This document shows positions 44,467-56,325 of a stretch of DNA of 64,000 nucleotides, piece after piece; position 1 is the stretch's first letter; each line of letters opens with the position of its first letter. The notes under the pieces were generated by a model, which was not told the origin of the DNA, made no database searches, and worked only from the letters and a program-made list of their open reading frames with translations. This DNA is from Galeopsis tetrahit (Eukaryota; Streptophyta; Magnoliopsida; Lamiales; Lamiaceae), in assembly GCA_963675135.1 (NCBI GenBank), contig OY776125.1, positions 40,826,513 to 40,890,512 on the forward strand. The letters run 5' to 3'. Made by a program: the position numbers and the translations under genes.

Positions 44467-47400
44467 ATGGCCCCCAAGGTTAGACCTGAGATGCTTGTTG
44501 ATTTCTCCAACAAGGATCTAGACCTAGATTTTGCCTATCTAAGCAACAAAAACAATCTTCACTTTGAACCCATTCTTTCCTTTGAAAGTGAAGATCCTGA
44601 GATTACTCCAACCCTAAGATGGTTGAGAAGGGCTGGTCTCCAAAAGTTCTTGGAAGAAAGACCAAGCTCTTGCTTGGAAAGTTACATGGCAGAATTCTTT
44701 GCCTTCCTAAAGTGGAGAGGCAAACCTGAAGATGGAGAAGTCTCAACCAGGTTAGCTTACACTGCAGAAGGAGAGGAGGAGGAGAGATTCCACAGAGTGA
44801 AATTCTCCTCAGAGGATCTAGAAGGAGCCTTTGGATTGCCTTATGAGGGAAGGAATCCAGAAGTGTATGGCACTGGACATGAAGAGGAAATAGCCCAAGA
44901 GTGGTTATTGATTCCAGGCCCTCTCTCCTCAACTCAAAACAAGAAAACTCTCAAGCCAGAGTTTCTCAATCTGTTTGAGGTAGTTGCTAAGAGCCTCTTA
45001 AGCAACACTGGAAGCCTAGAGCAGGTCAGCCAGCCAAGGATCAGAATCATGGCTGCCATTATTGATGCCAGTGATAAGGGCATCAAGTTTGATTGGAGGA
45101 CCTTCATCATGTCTGAGATGATGAAGGAGAAGGCTAAATTTAAGGTGAAAGCCCACAACAAGGTGGTGCTAGAAGGGAAAATCAAGTATTGCACCAGGGC
45201 AAGCTTGTTGATTGAGAGGTTTTCCCACTATTCCCAGATGCAGACCTTTGCAAAGCCCCTCCCAGCCCAAAAGATCCTGTTCAGAAAGCTCAGTAAGAAA
45301 ACTGAGAAAAGAAGGATGCTACTGGCTAAGCCTGCTGAAGAACAGGAGGAAGAGAAGCCTAAGATGAAAAAGTGAACAAAGGCCAGGGCTGTAAAGACAA
45401 GGAAAATGTCTCAGAGAATCTCAGAAGAGAATTCAGATGCCTCAGCTGAGATTGAAGAAGTTGCTAGAGAAGGTGTACAAGTGCCATCTGATCATTCAGA
45501 AGAACTCAGGCAAAAGTACAATGAGACTAGACAAAAGTCTAAGGGTGATAAGAGAATCAGGGAAGTTGTCCCTGAGAAGGAAGGAAGTGGAAGTAGCAGG
45601 GCCAGCAAGAGAAGGGCCAAACCTACTGAAAAGGTGTTGGAGCTGCAAGAAGAGAGGTCCCTTCAATTGGCTCTAAGGGAGAGCAGAGCTGAAAGCAGGG
45701 CCAAATCCATGTCAAGGACCAATTCATCTGGTTCTGGAACTCCAGAATCCAAAGTCCCTGAAGGTCAACCCATAGAGGCCATCCTCGCTGAAACTCTATA
45801 TCTTGAGCCCAACTCCCCTGAAACCCATGTTACCCCTTCCAACCAACCCATTACCCCTGTAAATCTCACTAAGAGATATTCTCCTGAAGGGAATGAACAA
45901 AGAAGTGGCATAGATGTGCTTGCTGATTTAGCAGTAGATGAGACAAGACTCCTGTCTCCCCTTGACTCATCCATGCTCAACTATTCAAAGCTCTTAGAGC
46001 ATGCACTTCATGAGCCAACCCCTCTGAGTAAAGCCCCTTCAGATTCATTGCTCTCTAAAGCAACTGAAGACCCTTCTACTGTACCCAACCCATCTGAAGC
46101 CAAGATCCCTGAACTTAATCTCCCTGAAGCCACAATAGGAGAACCCAGAGCCAACTCCCCTATAACCCAAAGTCCCCATTCAAGTGGAGATGAGGAGGAG
46201 TATACTTTTGAGAGTATGCTCAGAGGAGGAGCCAAGGCTACTGTGGACAGTTTGTATCCACAACTTGCTGAATTTCCAAGAATTCAGAAGGCCTTTCATG
46301 ATTTGAGGATGCTTGTTGATGTGAAAGATAAATCTATGATGGAGATATCACAAGTCATCCAAGATAAAGGTGCAAACTGGTGGCAAATAGAGGAAAACAG
46401 ATTGCTACACTTTGCTGGAGTTTCAAAGACAAGATTCCTCATTGATGAGGAGGTTTTTGCAAAGTTGGTAGCCAATAAGATTAAAGAGGAGAAAGAAAGA
46501 AAAGCCAAGGGAATCAAACACCCTGACAGTGGCTCTAATGATGATGATTCCCCTGATGATCCCTCAAACCCTTCAAATCCCAACCCTCCTGAAACCCCTC
46601 AAGCCAACCTCCCTGAACCCCTTCAACCCAAGTCTTCTGTAGCAGATAGACTTTCCAATCCTCCTAAAACCTATCATAGGAAAGGCTCTGTCACTTCAGA
46701 GGTGTTGACCAAGGGTGGTAACACAACCAAAGATACATCTGCCAATGAAGGTTCTTCAGAACCCAAGGCACAGCATAAAGATGTTGAGGTTCCTGTACTA
46801 GAGGCTAGTTTGATTAAGGCCTATTCAGTGTCAGAAGAGTTGGACACTGATCAGCCCTTAATCATTCAGGATGACTCAGTGGCTGCTGATATGAGCACTG
46901 TGATCTCCCCACAACTGCCATCTTTGAACCTTGTTGAAGGTGGAGATGCTGCAGGATTAGGAGAAGGAGTTGAAAAGGAGAAATTAGTTGAAAAATCAGA
47001 GGGAGTTGTGGATGAAAGAGAGGTAGTCATCACTAAGATAGTGAGTGTACCACCAAATGAGGGTGGAATAAGTGAGGAAGGACAGGTTATTCTTGAAGTC
47101 AAATCTGAACTTCAAGAATCCCTTGATGAAAGGAGGCCTGATTCCTTGAGTGAGAACATTATTTATGAAGGGAGAAAAGAACAAGTTGAAAATGAGAAGA
47201 AGACTGCTGATGTATCAGAGTCTTATGCAAAAGAAATTGAGGGTGATGAGTGCTTATTTCCTAACTTGTTTGATTTATCTGATGTTGCAGGTATCTCCCT
47301 TGATCAAATTTTTGCAGATGAGTTCTTAACAGATGCACCTATCCAAGTTGACACAGGCTCAGCTCAAGCCTTACTTGGACTGCAATCAGAGAAGTTGGAC

Positions 47401-49212
47401 TCCTTGGCTCATCAAGTCCAATCTGCTCATGCTGAAACTTCAGGAGCATTGAATGAGCAAGGAAGGACTCTAGCATCTGTAGAAATGAGGCTCACTGGCT
47501 CTGAAGATGTTGTGCTACCAACTCTTGAGGCAAGAATCAGTGGTGTGGAATCTGGTCTCCAAACCATCTCCACTGAAGTTCAAAGTGCCAAATCAACCAT
47601 GGAAGCCATCTCAGAGGAGGTCAAGAAAGAACAAAAGCTGCTGAGAGACAATCACAATGCTAATGTCAAAGCTCTCAGGCTAACTGTCAAACAAGCTATT
47701 GGAAAGAAGACTGCACTGCAAAAGAGAAGAGCAGAAGAGCAAAGGCTAGCTTTGGTCAAAGCTGCATCAGAAAAATTTTCCCAAGAAGTGTTGGCCAACA
47801 TTGCTGAAGGTGCAGTGGCCAACCTCACTGAGCTCTTAAAAACCCAACTGGATGCATCTCTGAAAACAGCCATGGAAGAAGTTGTCCAACAAAAGATGAA
47901 GCCTGTTCTAGCTTTCCTTAGCTTGAGCAGTGATAGGATGCAGAATATACATGATGAGAATGTATATTTGTTGGAAGAGATGAAGTCCCTGAACCAAGCC
48001 CAATCCCTAATGGCCACAACAATGAGTGACCTAAAACCCCAGTGCTTTGATGCTGCCAAAAAGGGGGAAAGGGAAAGAGCTAGAGCAAAAGGTGCCTTGG
48101 TGATTGGGAGTCCAGTGAAAGGGAAGGACAAAGTCCCTGAAGGAAAGGGAAAAGAGCCAGAAATGCTGAACTTGGAAGATTTGGATGAAGAGGAGCAGTT
48201 AGCATTGGCATTGAAAAACTCAATGGCCTCAGCTCAAGAAGAGAGGGCAAGGAAACAGCAAAGACCAGGTGGTGAAGTATCTGGTCTGGACAAGGAAGCT
48301 GAAGGTGTCCAAACCAGAGGAAAGATCAAGAAGGCCCAAGGGAAGAAGAGACAAATTGAGAAATTCACTGACTTTCCTAGCAGCCTTGATCTTCCACCTG
48401 AATTCAGAATTGATGAGGATGAGCCTACATCAAAGAAAGCCAAAATTGCTGAAGAGCCCAAATCTACTGAAGAGGACAAATCTACTGAAACTGGAAAAAC
48501 TGCTGAAGGTACCAAGTCCTCTGAAGACATTGAAGAGTTATTTGCTGAAGGATTTGGACCTGAACCTAAGAAGAAAACAACAGTCCTAGCTCTTGATCCA
48601 TCAAAACTGTTTCATGAAGGGTATGGCAAAGACCCTGAAACACAACAGAAACTGGCCATGATGAGGGCCCAAGAGAAAATGGACTTGATGGAAGAAGCCA
48701 ACAGAGCAAGAGATGAAAGAAGAGCAAACTTTCAGAAACCAAGAAGGAGAAGAGCAACATACAGCAAGATGAAGCCTCAGCTTCTAATCCCAATGGACAC
48801 CAAATATCCACACTTGGATAAATGGGTGCCAATTCAACTGAATGACACATGGGAAGAAGCCAAAAGGGAGTTTGTCTATGACTATTATGTCATTGACAGA
48901 TGGAATGGAGGAGATGCAAACTCTGCCTTCACTGAGTTCATGCTAGAATACTACAGAGAGTTGTATCAACAACTACTTGCAGCTGCTGACATTGCAAGAT
49001 TCGAACTCACAGCTCCCAAGCCAATCATATACATGCCTCCAAAGCTTGAAGGATGGATTGACCAAGCAAGAATTCTGAGGGAATTTACTGAGATCCTTAA
49101 GCTGAACAAGATGGTTCTTGGACCCAAGGGAACCAACCAAGAAGCCATGGCACTGAAAAGAAGAGTGTGGGCACAGTATGGAATGTTGCCACCTCCTGAG
49201 GATGATCTTTGA
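44467..49212 (+). pseudogene. element B third ORF, one nonsense codon
   Basis: About 1,580 codons from MAPKVRPEML. This start is chosen over an upstream ATG at 44230 because element C starts here and the upstream residues are not conserved. Residues 1-300 are globular and conserved in C and partly in A (RIMAAIID). A TGA replaces codon 303 (45373-45375; C has an Arg codon there). Then come basic clusters (SKRRAKP), a long Pro/Glu/Ser-rich middle with repeated LPE and SPE words, coiled coil (about 970-1190), and a conserved C-terminal block (about 1445-1580, KWVPIQLNDTWEEAKREF). There is no signal peptide, membrane segment or cysteine pattern of an envelope. In soybean SIRE1 the ORF at this position was called envelope-like; here that label is not supported. 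The N-terminal part may belong to the plant-transposon-protein families, but this needs a profile search. Confidence 0.85.
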
Positions 49213-49680
49213 AATGGCTAAGTCTTCTGATCCTTCTTAATTGATCAACTATGCTGAAATATGGTCAAGATTGCTGATATGGTGTGATATTTTGGTTGCT
49301 CTGATCTGATTATGGATTGCTCTGATACAAGATTGGTGCTCTGATACAAGTTTATGCTCTGATATGCTTAGTATTGTTAGAATATAATGCTCTATTGTAT
49401 TTAGTGTTGATGATTCATGCTCTGATATGTTAAATTCAACTATCAACATGCCTGTAATGATCTCTTATATGAATGATAGTTGAACTACTTTTGAATCAAG
49501 ATACACTTATACAAAAAATCTCTCTATGCCTATCCTTGAAACCTACTTGCAACAAAAACAGTGAATACACTAACACATTGTCTTTTCAGGAAAATTGATC
49601 TTAGTCATGTCTTCTGAAGATATATGTAATAGGTGTATACAAGTCACTTTTGCTTAAATTATGTAGGTTTTGGCATCATC

Positions 49681-49694
49681 AAAAAGGGGGAAAT
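49681..49694 (+). other. polypurine tract of element B
   Basis: AAAAAGGGGGAAAT directly before the 3' LTR. Confidence 0.88.
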
Positions 49695-51639
49695 TGTTGG
49701 GAATAAAATGAGCTATGTTTTGATTAAATACCAAAAACCCCCTGAGACATGCCTAAGTCAATGTAAATATACTCTAAGAATGTTAGAACATATAGATTAT
49801 AGGCTAGATGAGAAGCTGAAATGTTATGCAGCTCTTAGACAATTAGATGCACAATTTGAGGGGGAACCTATGCTTTGAAGATGATCAAGATCAAGTCCCC
49901 CCAAGGCTCAAATTCTGGAACAATCACTTAAGAGTAAGGACACTCTATGAAATCTAAGATGCTCTTATCAGGAGAGTTGTCCAGAGAAGATGTTCTTATA
50001 CAAAAACAAGATTGTGAAGCTCAAAAGGACAAGTCCAATGAAGATGCTTTTATCAGGAGAGTTGTCCAGAGAAAATATTCATAAAGCTCTGATCAGGAGA
50101 GCTGTCCAAAGAAGCTAGCCATATGCAAGAACAAACCTACCTAGCTCAAAAGGACAAGACTACTCAAAGGTTTTGGTCAGGAGAGTTGTCCAGATAAGCC
50201 AACTCTAAAGAATAAAGTGCTCTGATACAAAAAGACCAACCATGCTGATCAGAAGAGTTGTCCAGAGGAGTTGTCTCAGCTAAATTGATCAAGATGAAGT
50301 GCTCTGAAAGCCTGAGGACAACTATGCTGAAGAGATTGAGACAATCACTCCCTAAAGGTCTTCAAAGAAATAAGCTAAGACCATCCTTAAGAGAAATAAA
50401 GGGAATGAGCCAAGTCATCTGAAGAAGAGCAAGCCAACCATGCTGAAAAGCAAAACTGCTGATAGTGATAAGGAGAGTTGTCCAGATGATAAGGAATGTT
50501 GTCTTATCATTGGATCAACCTTCAGAAGCCATGTCCAAGTCCTAACAAGAAGTCAAACATTGGGAAAAGTGCTGCAGAATGAAGACAAAACTGTTACAGC
50601 CGTTTATTACCCAAATGAGGACATGTCACTATCAAGAATCTGTCTTCCAAGTTGAAGAACTCAAGGAAGACATTTATAGCAATTTGGGGCTGCCTCTCCA
50701 ACGGGCAAATCCTCCATTTTGTCTATAAATACAGAAGTGTGAAGACCATTTGAAGGCATCCAACTGACCTCAACATAATCCAACCTAGCTCAAAGTTCTT
50801 ACAAGCTAGAGTGCTTTCAAAGCTTTCAAAGACTATCTTAGTCTTAAAACACTTCTTCTAAGCTGAACCAAATTGTATATCCATACACAAGCTTAGAGAG
50901 ATATCCTATCCTTATACACTGATCTTCATTGTAAAGGATATCTCATTAGTTGGAACCTTACTTCAACCCTTATATCTTTCAAGAGTGAAAGTGAAAAGGT
51001 TGTAGTAGTAGAAGTGGTAGGAACTGACTGTTGAGAGAAGAACAGTTCAGTTCTGAGTTGAGAAGAGGGTACTAGGACTCTAGACATCCTAGGGATCAAT
51101 TCACCAAGGAGTGGTGTTCTTGATCAAGTGCACCTTGGCACTATAAAACAAGTTAATTCCAAGAGTGAAGGAATTATCCTGTTAAATCAGGGAAAGTGGA
51201 TGTAGGAGCTTGAGTCTCTGAACCACTATAAACTCTTGTGTTGATTTACTTTACAAGTACTTACATTCATTCAACACTGCACACAACACTGATCTTTCAA
51301 AGATACATATTCAAAGACTGTGCAAAACTGATTTGGACAAGTTCCCTGAAGCCTAACTGGACTGTGTTGCATTAACTCAGTGATTTCAGACATTAAAGGA
51401 GTCTAAACTTAAAGGGCCAACCATTATTCCGCACATATAACTCCCCTAGATAGTCAATCAACTAAGTACTCAATAGTACTTAGTAGTCTGATTATCTTAG
51501 AAGAGTTAATCTTCTTCAGCAGAGTTGTCCAAGACAACCTAGCTGAACTCTGGTTTGATCAAGTTAGAAAAAGAATTGCATACAAGTGTATTCCCCCCCC
51601 CCCCCATACACTTGTTATATACTCCTTTCAGGACCAACA
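49695..51639 (+). repeat. element B, 3' LTR
   Basis: 1,945 bp, partner of 35873-37767. It retains the 50 bp (from about 50084) missing in the 5' LTR. TATA box 50724-50731; 71-codon ORF 50440-50655; inverted repeat with 13 C at 51582-51615; outer CATTC duplication. Confidence 0.95.
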
Positions 51640-53649
51640 CATTCTTCATTTTACCATTCTTGGTAGTGGGAGGGATGTATTTAGACTGTACTTTGAGTTT
51701 TGGATCATCATCATAAGTCATAGGTTCTTTTCCTTTATCTGGTTGCAAAGAACTTGAACTAGCTCCATTAGTGTTCTTAAATTCTGAAGTAGATGAACTA
51801 GGCAGATCAGTACCTATTCCACTTTTATCATTTGGAGCTCTATATCTGTCTGAGATAGTTTGATTAATCTTAGTAGAGTTAATCATCCCAGATAGCTTTC
51901 GATCTAGGCTCACTACTTCAGATTCTAAGAATCTATTGCGCTCTTCAAGTTTTTCACATTTAATCTTTAAATCATTGAATTCATTAGTCTCTCTGGCTTG
52001 AGTTTTAAGCATACCCTGATATAGTTTGTCAATGGATGCATACTTTTCTTGGAGTTGGGACAACTCTTCTGATAGCCTTGCATTTATGACAGCTATATTA
52101 GGATCTACTTTTGACTGAGCTTCTTTCAGATTAATGATTTCTTGCTTTAAAGTTATATTCTCATCACTAATTTCAATGAATGCTTTGTTAGCTTGTAGAA
52201 GGTCTTCTTCAGTCACTCCTTGGGAATGATGAAGACTACTCCCTACACTGCTAACAGCAGCATCACTTTCATCAGTGTCAGAATTGTTGCAAGATTGAAA
52301 AGAGTTAGCAGATGATACCTCATCATTTATTTTGGCCATCATTACCAGTCCATCATCTGCTATGAAGGCTTCATCTTCATTGCTAGAGGGGTAGTCAGTT
52401 GAAGACGATGGCAACTCTTCTGATTCCGAATCAGAATCATTGTAAGCCATCATTGCCTTCTTACCCTTGGCATATTTTCGATCTCTTCTGGCTTTCCTTT
52501 CTTCTCGATCTTCAGAAATCAGATCAGGACATTCATAAGCATAATGACCTGGCTTATCACAATTATAGCAAACAGGATTGTTAGAAGTTCTTTTAGGAGG
52601 AGAATGTTTTCTGTTCCTGTCATGCTTGTCAATTGAGTTCCTGTCTTTCTTATCAGAATACTTTCTATCTCTCTTTTCAGATGAGTTCCTATCTCTCCTG
52701 TTCTCATTAGAGATCTCATCCCTTCTTTTAGAAGAGTTTTGATCCCTTCTGTTCACAGAAGAGTCCCTGTTACCAGAACCCTTAGTTTCCTTATAGAATC
52801 TCTTGTATCTACCATACCTGATATTCAGTTTATCAAATCTTTTGATCATAAGGCTCATCTGATCTTTCAGACTAAGATCAGAACTATCTAGTTCATCTTT
52901 TATGCTTGAGGCCTTAGACTTAGATGATCTAGACCCCTTAGAGGTAGAGGCTTTAAAAGCTATGTCCTTAGAGGCATCTTTATCCTTATGAATCACAGTA
53001 ATAGGATCTTCTTCATCTAACTCAAACTCATGTGCCTTAAGTGTTTGGAACATAGTTTCTGCTGGCCAAGAATCAATGTCTTGTGTGGTTTTAATGATCA
53101 TCTTGACCATTTTCCACCTTTCATCCAAGGCTTTCAAGATTCTCAGGTTAACTTCTCTATCAGTATAAGTCTTTCCTAATACATCAAGATCATTCATAAT
53201 TTTGGTAAATCGAGTATCCAACTCATCAATTGATTCTCCTGGCTTCATCTTAAATGATTCAAACCTTTGGACAACAGTGGATAACTTGCTTTCTTTGATC
53301 AGTGTAGTACCTTCACAAAGAATAGCCAATTTGTCCCACATTTTAGTACTTTACCAAGATACTCATTTGGTAAGGTGTGTAAAATGTAGTTCTTGACAAG
53401 ACTGTCCAAATTGTTTTGTTTCATTTCTTCCGAAGTCAGTTCTGACCTTGGTTTAGGGACCAGTGCTCCAACTGGTTTAGATGGATCCAGAACAGCAGCG
53501 TTCTCCACCATGGTGACAATTGGTCCTTCAGTCACCACAGACACCATTAGATCATGGGTTGAGCTAAAGATGGCCTCCATCCTGAGCTTCCAGTAGTCAT
53601 AATCTGCAATCTTGAACTTAGGCAGTTTGTTCACATTAGTGTCATCCAT
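51640..53649 (-). pseudogene. element A gag, 5' part
   Basis: Starts MDDTNVNKLPKFKIADYDYW (53647-53649) and shows the capsid-type YWKLRMEAIF region. It shifts frame near 53341 and then reads on through a KLNIRYGRYKRFYKE stretch, an Arg/Asp/Ser-rich linker with DRNSS repeats, a CCHC knuckle (CYNCDKPGHYAYEC, near 52530), an acidic Ser region and a coiled coil (about 52200-51900). It is cut by element B at 51640. It is clearly homologous to B gag in layout but diverged in sequence. Confidence 0.9.
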
Positions 53650-53796
53650 GTTTGATTAGACAAATAGGATCAATAGTATAGCTGATAGATTTCAAGTATT
53701 CAGATAGTGACAGATATCAAGAAAGAGTATCAAGATCAGTAAGTTTTCCCTTAAGATCTGCAAGGTTATCAAGAAACAGCAGTCCAAAGAACTACT

Positions 53797-53808
53797 GCTC
53801 TGATACCA
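53797..53808 (-). other. primer-binding site of element A (tRNA-iMet)
   Basis: TGGTATCAGAGC on the minus strand, two bases from the LTR end. Confidence 0.92.
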
Positions 53809-53810
53809 CT

Positions 53811-55431
53811 TGTTGGTCCCAAAGTTGAGTTAAGATTGAGTAAGCTAGTAAAAGTCTAGAGGGGAGGGGTGAATAGACTTTTAAAATTCTTTCAAAATAT
53901 CAGAATATGCAATGCGGAATTTAGTCTTCTTATGTACTGTACTGTGCTTACTCAACTCAGATCAGTACTTTCAAAACAATATGGGCCTTACTAGTTTATA
54001 CTCAACTTTTCTTTAGATCTTTATCTTAATGAATTCTTAATGTTCTTAGTTAAACAATTCAAACAAATAACAAACAGTAAAGTAAAGAACACAGAATTTT
54101 ATAGTGGTTCGACAAATGTCTACATCCACTCTCACAACTCCAGTTGTGAAGTTTTATTAACTCTTCCTTCTGGAGTTTCTTGTGGCTTAAAGTCCCAAGA
54201 TTAAGACTGTGATCTTATCGATTATACCTCCAGGTATATCTAATATCTACTAGTAATTTTCCAAGTAACTAGCACACTTGTTTTACAAAATACAAACTTA
54301 AACTTGAAAAGTAAAACTTCTCTTTGAATAGCCTTTGATTCTTCTCTTCAAATCTGTGGCTTCTCTTCTTTAATCTCCTTCAACTCCGTGAGTTCTTCTT
54401 GTGCTCTGTAGACTTAGATTGCTTGTGAATGCTTTAAGATCAGTAAATGTTCAGTAGTCTTAGCAGTAGGAGATCACACAGTATTTATAGAACTTAGTAT
54501 GACAGTTAGCAGTTTGTGAACTAACTCTCAACTAACTCTAAAACTGTTTTTGTAACTTCTTCTTGTAACCGACTTTGTAACTTCCTTCAACTTCCAAGTC
54601 AGCATATCTTCAATAAATCTTCAGTTACACTTTAAATAAGCTTTCCAAACTTATTCTTCAGATTCACCAAATCAGCACAGTAACTTACTGTTCTGATTTT
54701 TACTCTTCTGATTTTTACTCTTCTGAGCCAGTCAGCACAGTAACTTAAAACTGTTCAAAACTTCTTCAGATTTCTTCTAAGCTCTTCTTCAACTGTTCTT
54801 GAAGTATTCTTATTCTGAAGTAGTCCTCTGAGTCTTCATTAGTCTTCTGATCTTCTTCTAATCTAGTTCTAATCTACTGTTCTGAATTTTACATTGCTGA
54901 TTACAATCAAATACAACTTTACAAATATAAAACCTATCTATACATCAACTGAACTATATACAGATGAGTATATCTAAGTCCTATACTATAAGCTGTCTAT
55001 ACAATACAAAACATCAGCTTAGTTCCTAACAGTTCATATATCAGATCAGTAAACAATAAGATCAGTAAACACCTAAGATCAGTAACTTACATATAAAATC
55101 AGTAAGCATATAAGATCAGTAAGTACACAAGATCAGTAACTCAGAATACATAAGATCACTAAAATTTATTCTCAGTTTCCATACTCAGATCAGTAATCTT
55201 ATTTCAAATGACTCAGTTAAGATCAGTAATTTTACTCTTAATATTACTAAATAAGATCAGTAAACTTATTTCAGTTAGCATTAAGATCAGTAATCTCAAT
55301 TTAAGTTTCTCATCAAATGACTTAGTTAAGATGACTTAGAACCACATATATCACTAACTTTAAGTTGTTTTTGGCCATCAAAACATACTTTCATCATCTA
55401 GAACATTGTTTATAGGATTCATATCCCAACA
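53811..55431 (-). repeat. element A, 5' LTR (right)
   Basis: 1,621 bp, TG...CA, PBS inside, ATGAC outside. An inverted repeat with G-rich loop lies at 53850-53882. About ten GATCAGTA words cluster at 55039-55296. Confidence 0.93.
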
Positions 55432-55744
55432 ATGACCATATTTCTATTTAGTTTTTTTGTTCTTAATTAATAATTAATGTAATTCTTGATGTACTCTTGA
55501 TGTTTATTTCTATTATGTACGATAAATATATATACTATATTTTTTATGTTTCTTGATGAATTTAATAAATATTTTGTAAAAAAAAAAAAAAATTGGCACG
55601 CCAAAACCCGCGGCCCGCCCATTTTTGGGTTGGGTTGGTGTTTTGGTAGCCCGCCTTGCAAACGGGCTGGCCCGCCCCGCCAAATGGCGGACTTTTGCGG
55701 TTTTGGCCCGCCCCGCCGGCCCGTTTTGACAGGTCTACATATAG

Positions 55745-56325
55745 TGACAAATAATTCATTATGTTACAAAATAACACACGGTGTGATAATCAGTGACAAC
55801 TTTTTATGTTGTCAATGTTTCATTTTATATTTATCACTAAAATCACACACATATAGAGAATTTTTCATTATATTACAAAATACTGTAAGGTGTGATCATT
55901 AATGACAACTCTGTATGTTGTCATTGTTTCATTTAAAATTCATCACTAAAACCACACATAAAGTGACAAATAATTCATTATGTTACAAAATAACATACGG
56001 TGTAATAAACAGTAACAACATTTTATGTTGTCAATGCTTCATTTAATATTTGTCACTAAAATTACACACATATAGTGATAAAATTTTCATTATATTAGAA
56101 AATACCGTAAGTTGTGATCATTAGTGACAACTATGTATGTTGTCAATGTTTCATTTAAAATTCGTCACTAAAACTACAAATGTATCGACAAATAATTCAT
56201 TACGTTACATTACGTTACAAAATAGCATGCGGTATGATAAACAGTGACAACTTTTCATGTTATCAACATTTTATTGAATATTTGTTACTAAAACCACACA
56301 TATAGTGACAAATAATTTAGTGCCT
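55745..56325. repeat. tandem array of roughly 110-bp units, right part
   Basis: About five units continue the array of 24560-25666, alternating a TTCATTATGTTACAAAATAAC type with a TTCATTATATTACAAAATAC type, so the higher-order period is about 220 bp. Decays into AT-rich sequence after 56325. Confidence 0.8.

Larger units (their letters stand above)
35873..51639 (+). mobile_element. SIRE-type Ty1/copia retrotransposon B, young and nearly intact
   Basis: 15,767 bp, flanked by CATTC (35868-35872 and 51640-51644). LTR, PBS, gag, pol, spacer, third ORF, purine tract, LTR are all present on the + strand. Gag and pol are fully open; only the third ORF has a nonsense codon. Near-identical LTRs point to a recent insertion into the gag of element A. 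Gag, pol and the third ORF all lie in the same reading phase, separated by stops. Confidence 0.95.
26143..55431 (-). mobile_element. SIRE-type Ty1/copia retrotransposon A, interrupted by element B
   Basis: Flanked by ATGAC (26138-26142 and 55432-55436). On the minus strand: LTR 53811-55431, PBS, gag (cut by B), pol 35308-32028, spacer, third ORF 30767-27975, purine tract, LTR. Without B it is about 13.5 kb. All three genes carry frameshifts or stops. It belongs to a lineage related to but clearly distinct from B/C. Confidence 0.93.
25667..55736. mobile_element. hAT-like element split by nested SIRE elements
   Basis: Left end TTAAAGCCGTCAAAACGGGC and right end GGCCCGTTTTGACAGGTCT are inverted, flanked by the 8-bp duplication ACATATAG (25659-25666 and 55737-55744), which is the hAT target size. 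Its own sequence is only 25667-26142 and 55437-55736, GC-rich at the ends and AT-rich inside. No transposase is visible, so it is non-autonomous. The rest is element A with element B inside. Confidence 0.8.

Noticed and set aside
47652..48131. 159-codon ORF on the minus strand
   Set aside because: Antisense to the coiled-coil part of the third ORF of B; no motif of its own.
44467..49212. Envelope glycoprotein
   Set aside because: No signal peptide, transmembrane span, furin-like site or cysteine pattern is visible; position alone is not enough.
54880..55300. Regulatory binding-site cluster of a host gene (GATCAGTA words)
   Set aside because: The same words occur in the other A LTR and in the A interior, so they belong to the retrotransposon, and no host gene is adjacent.
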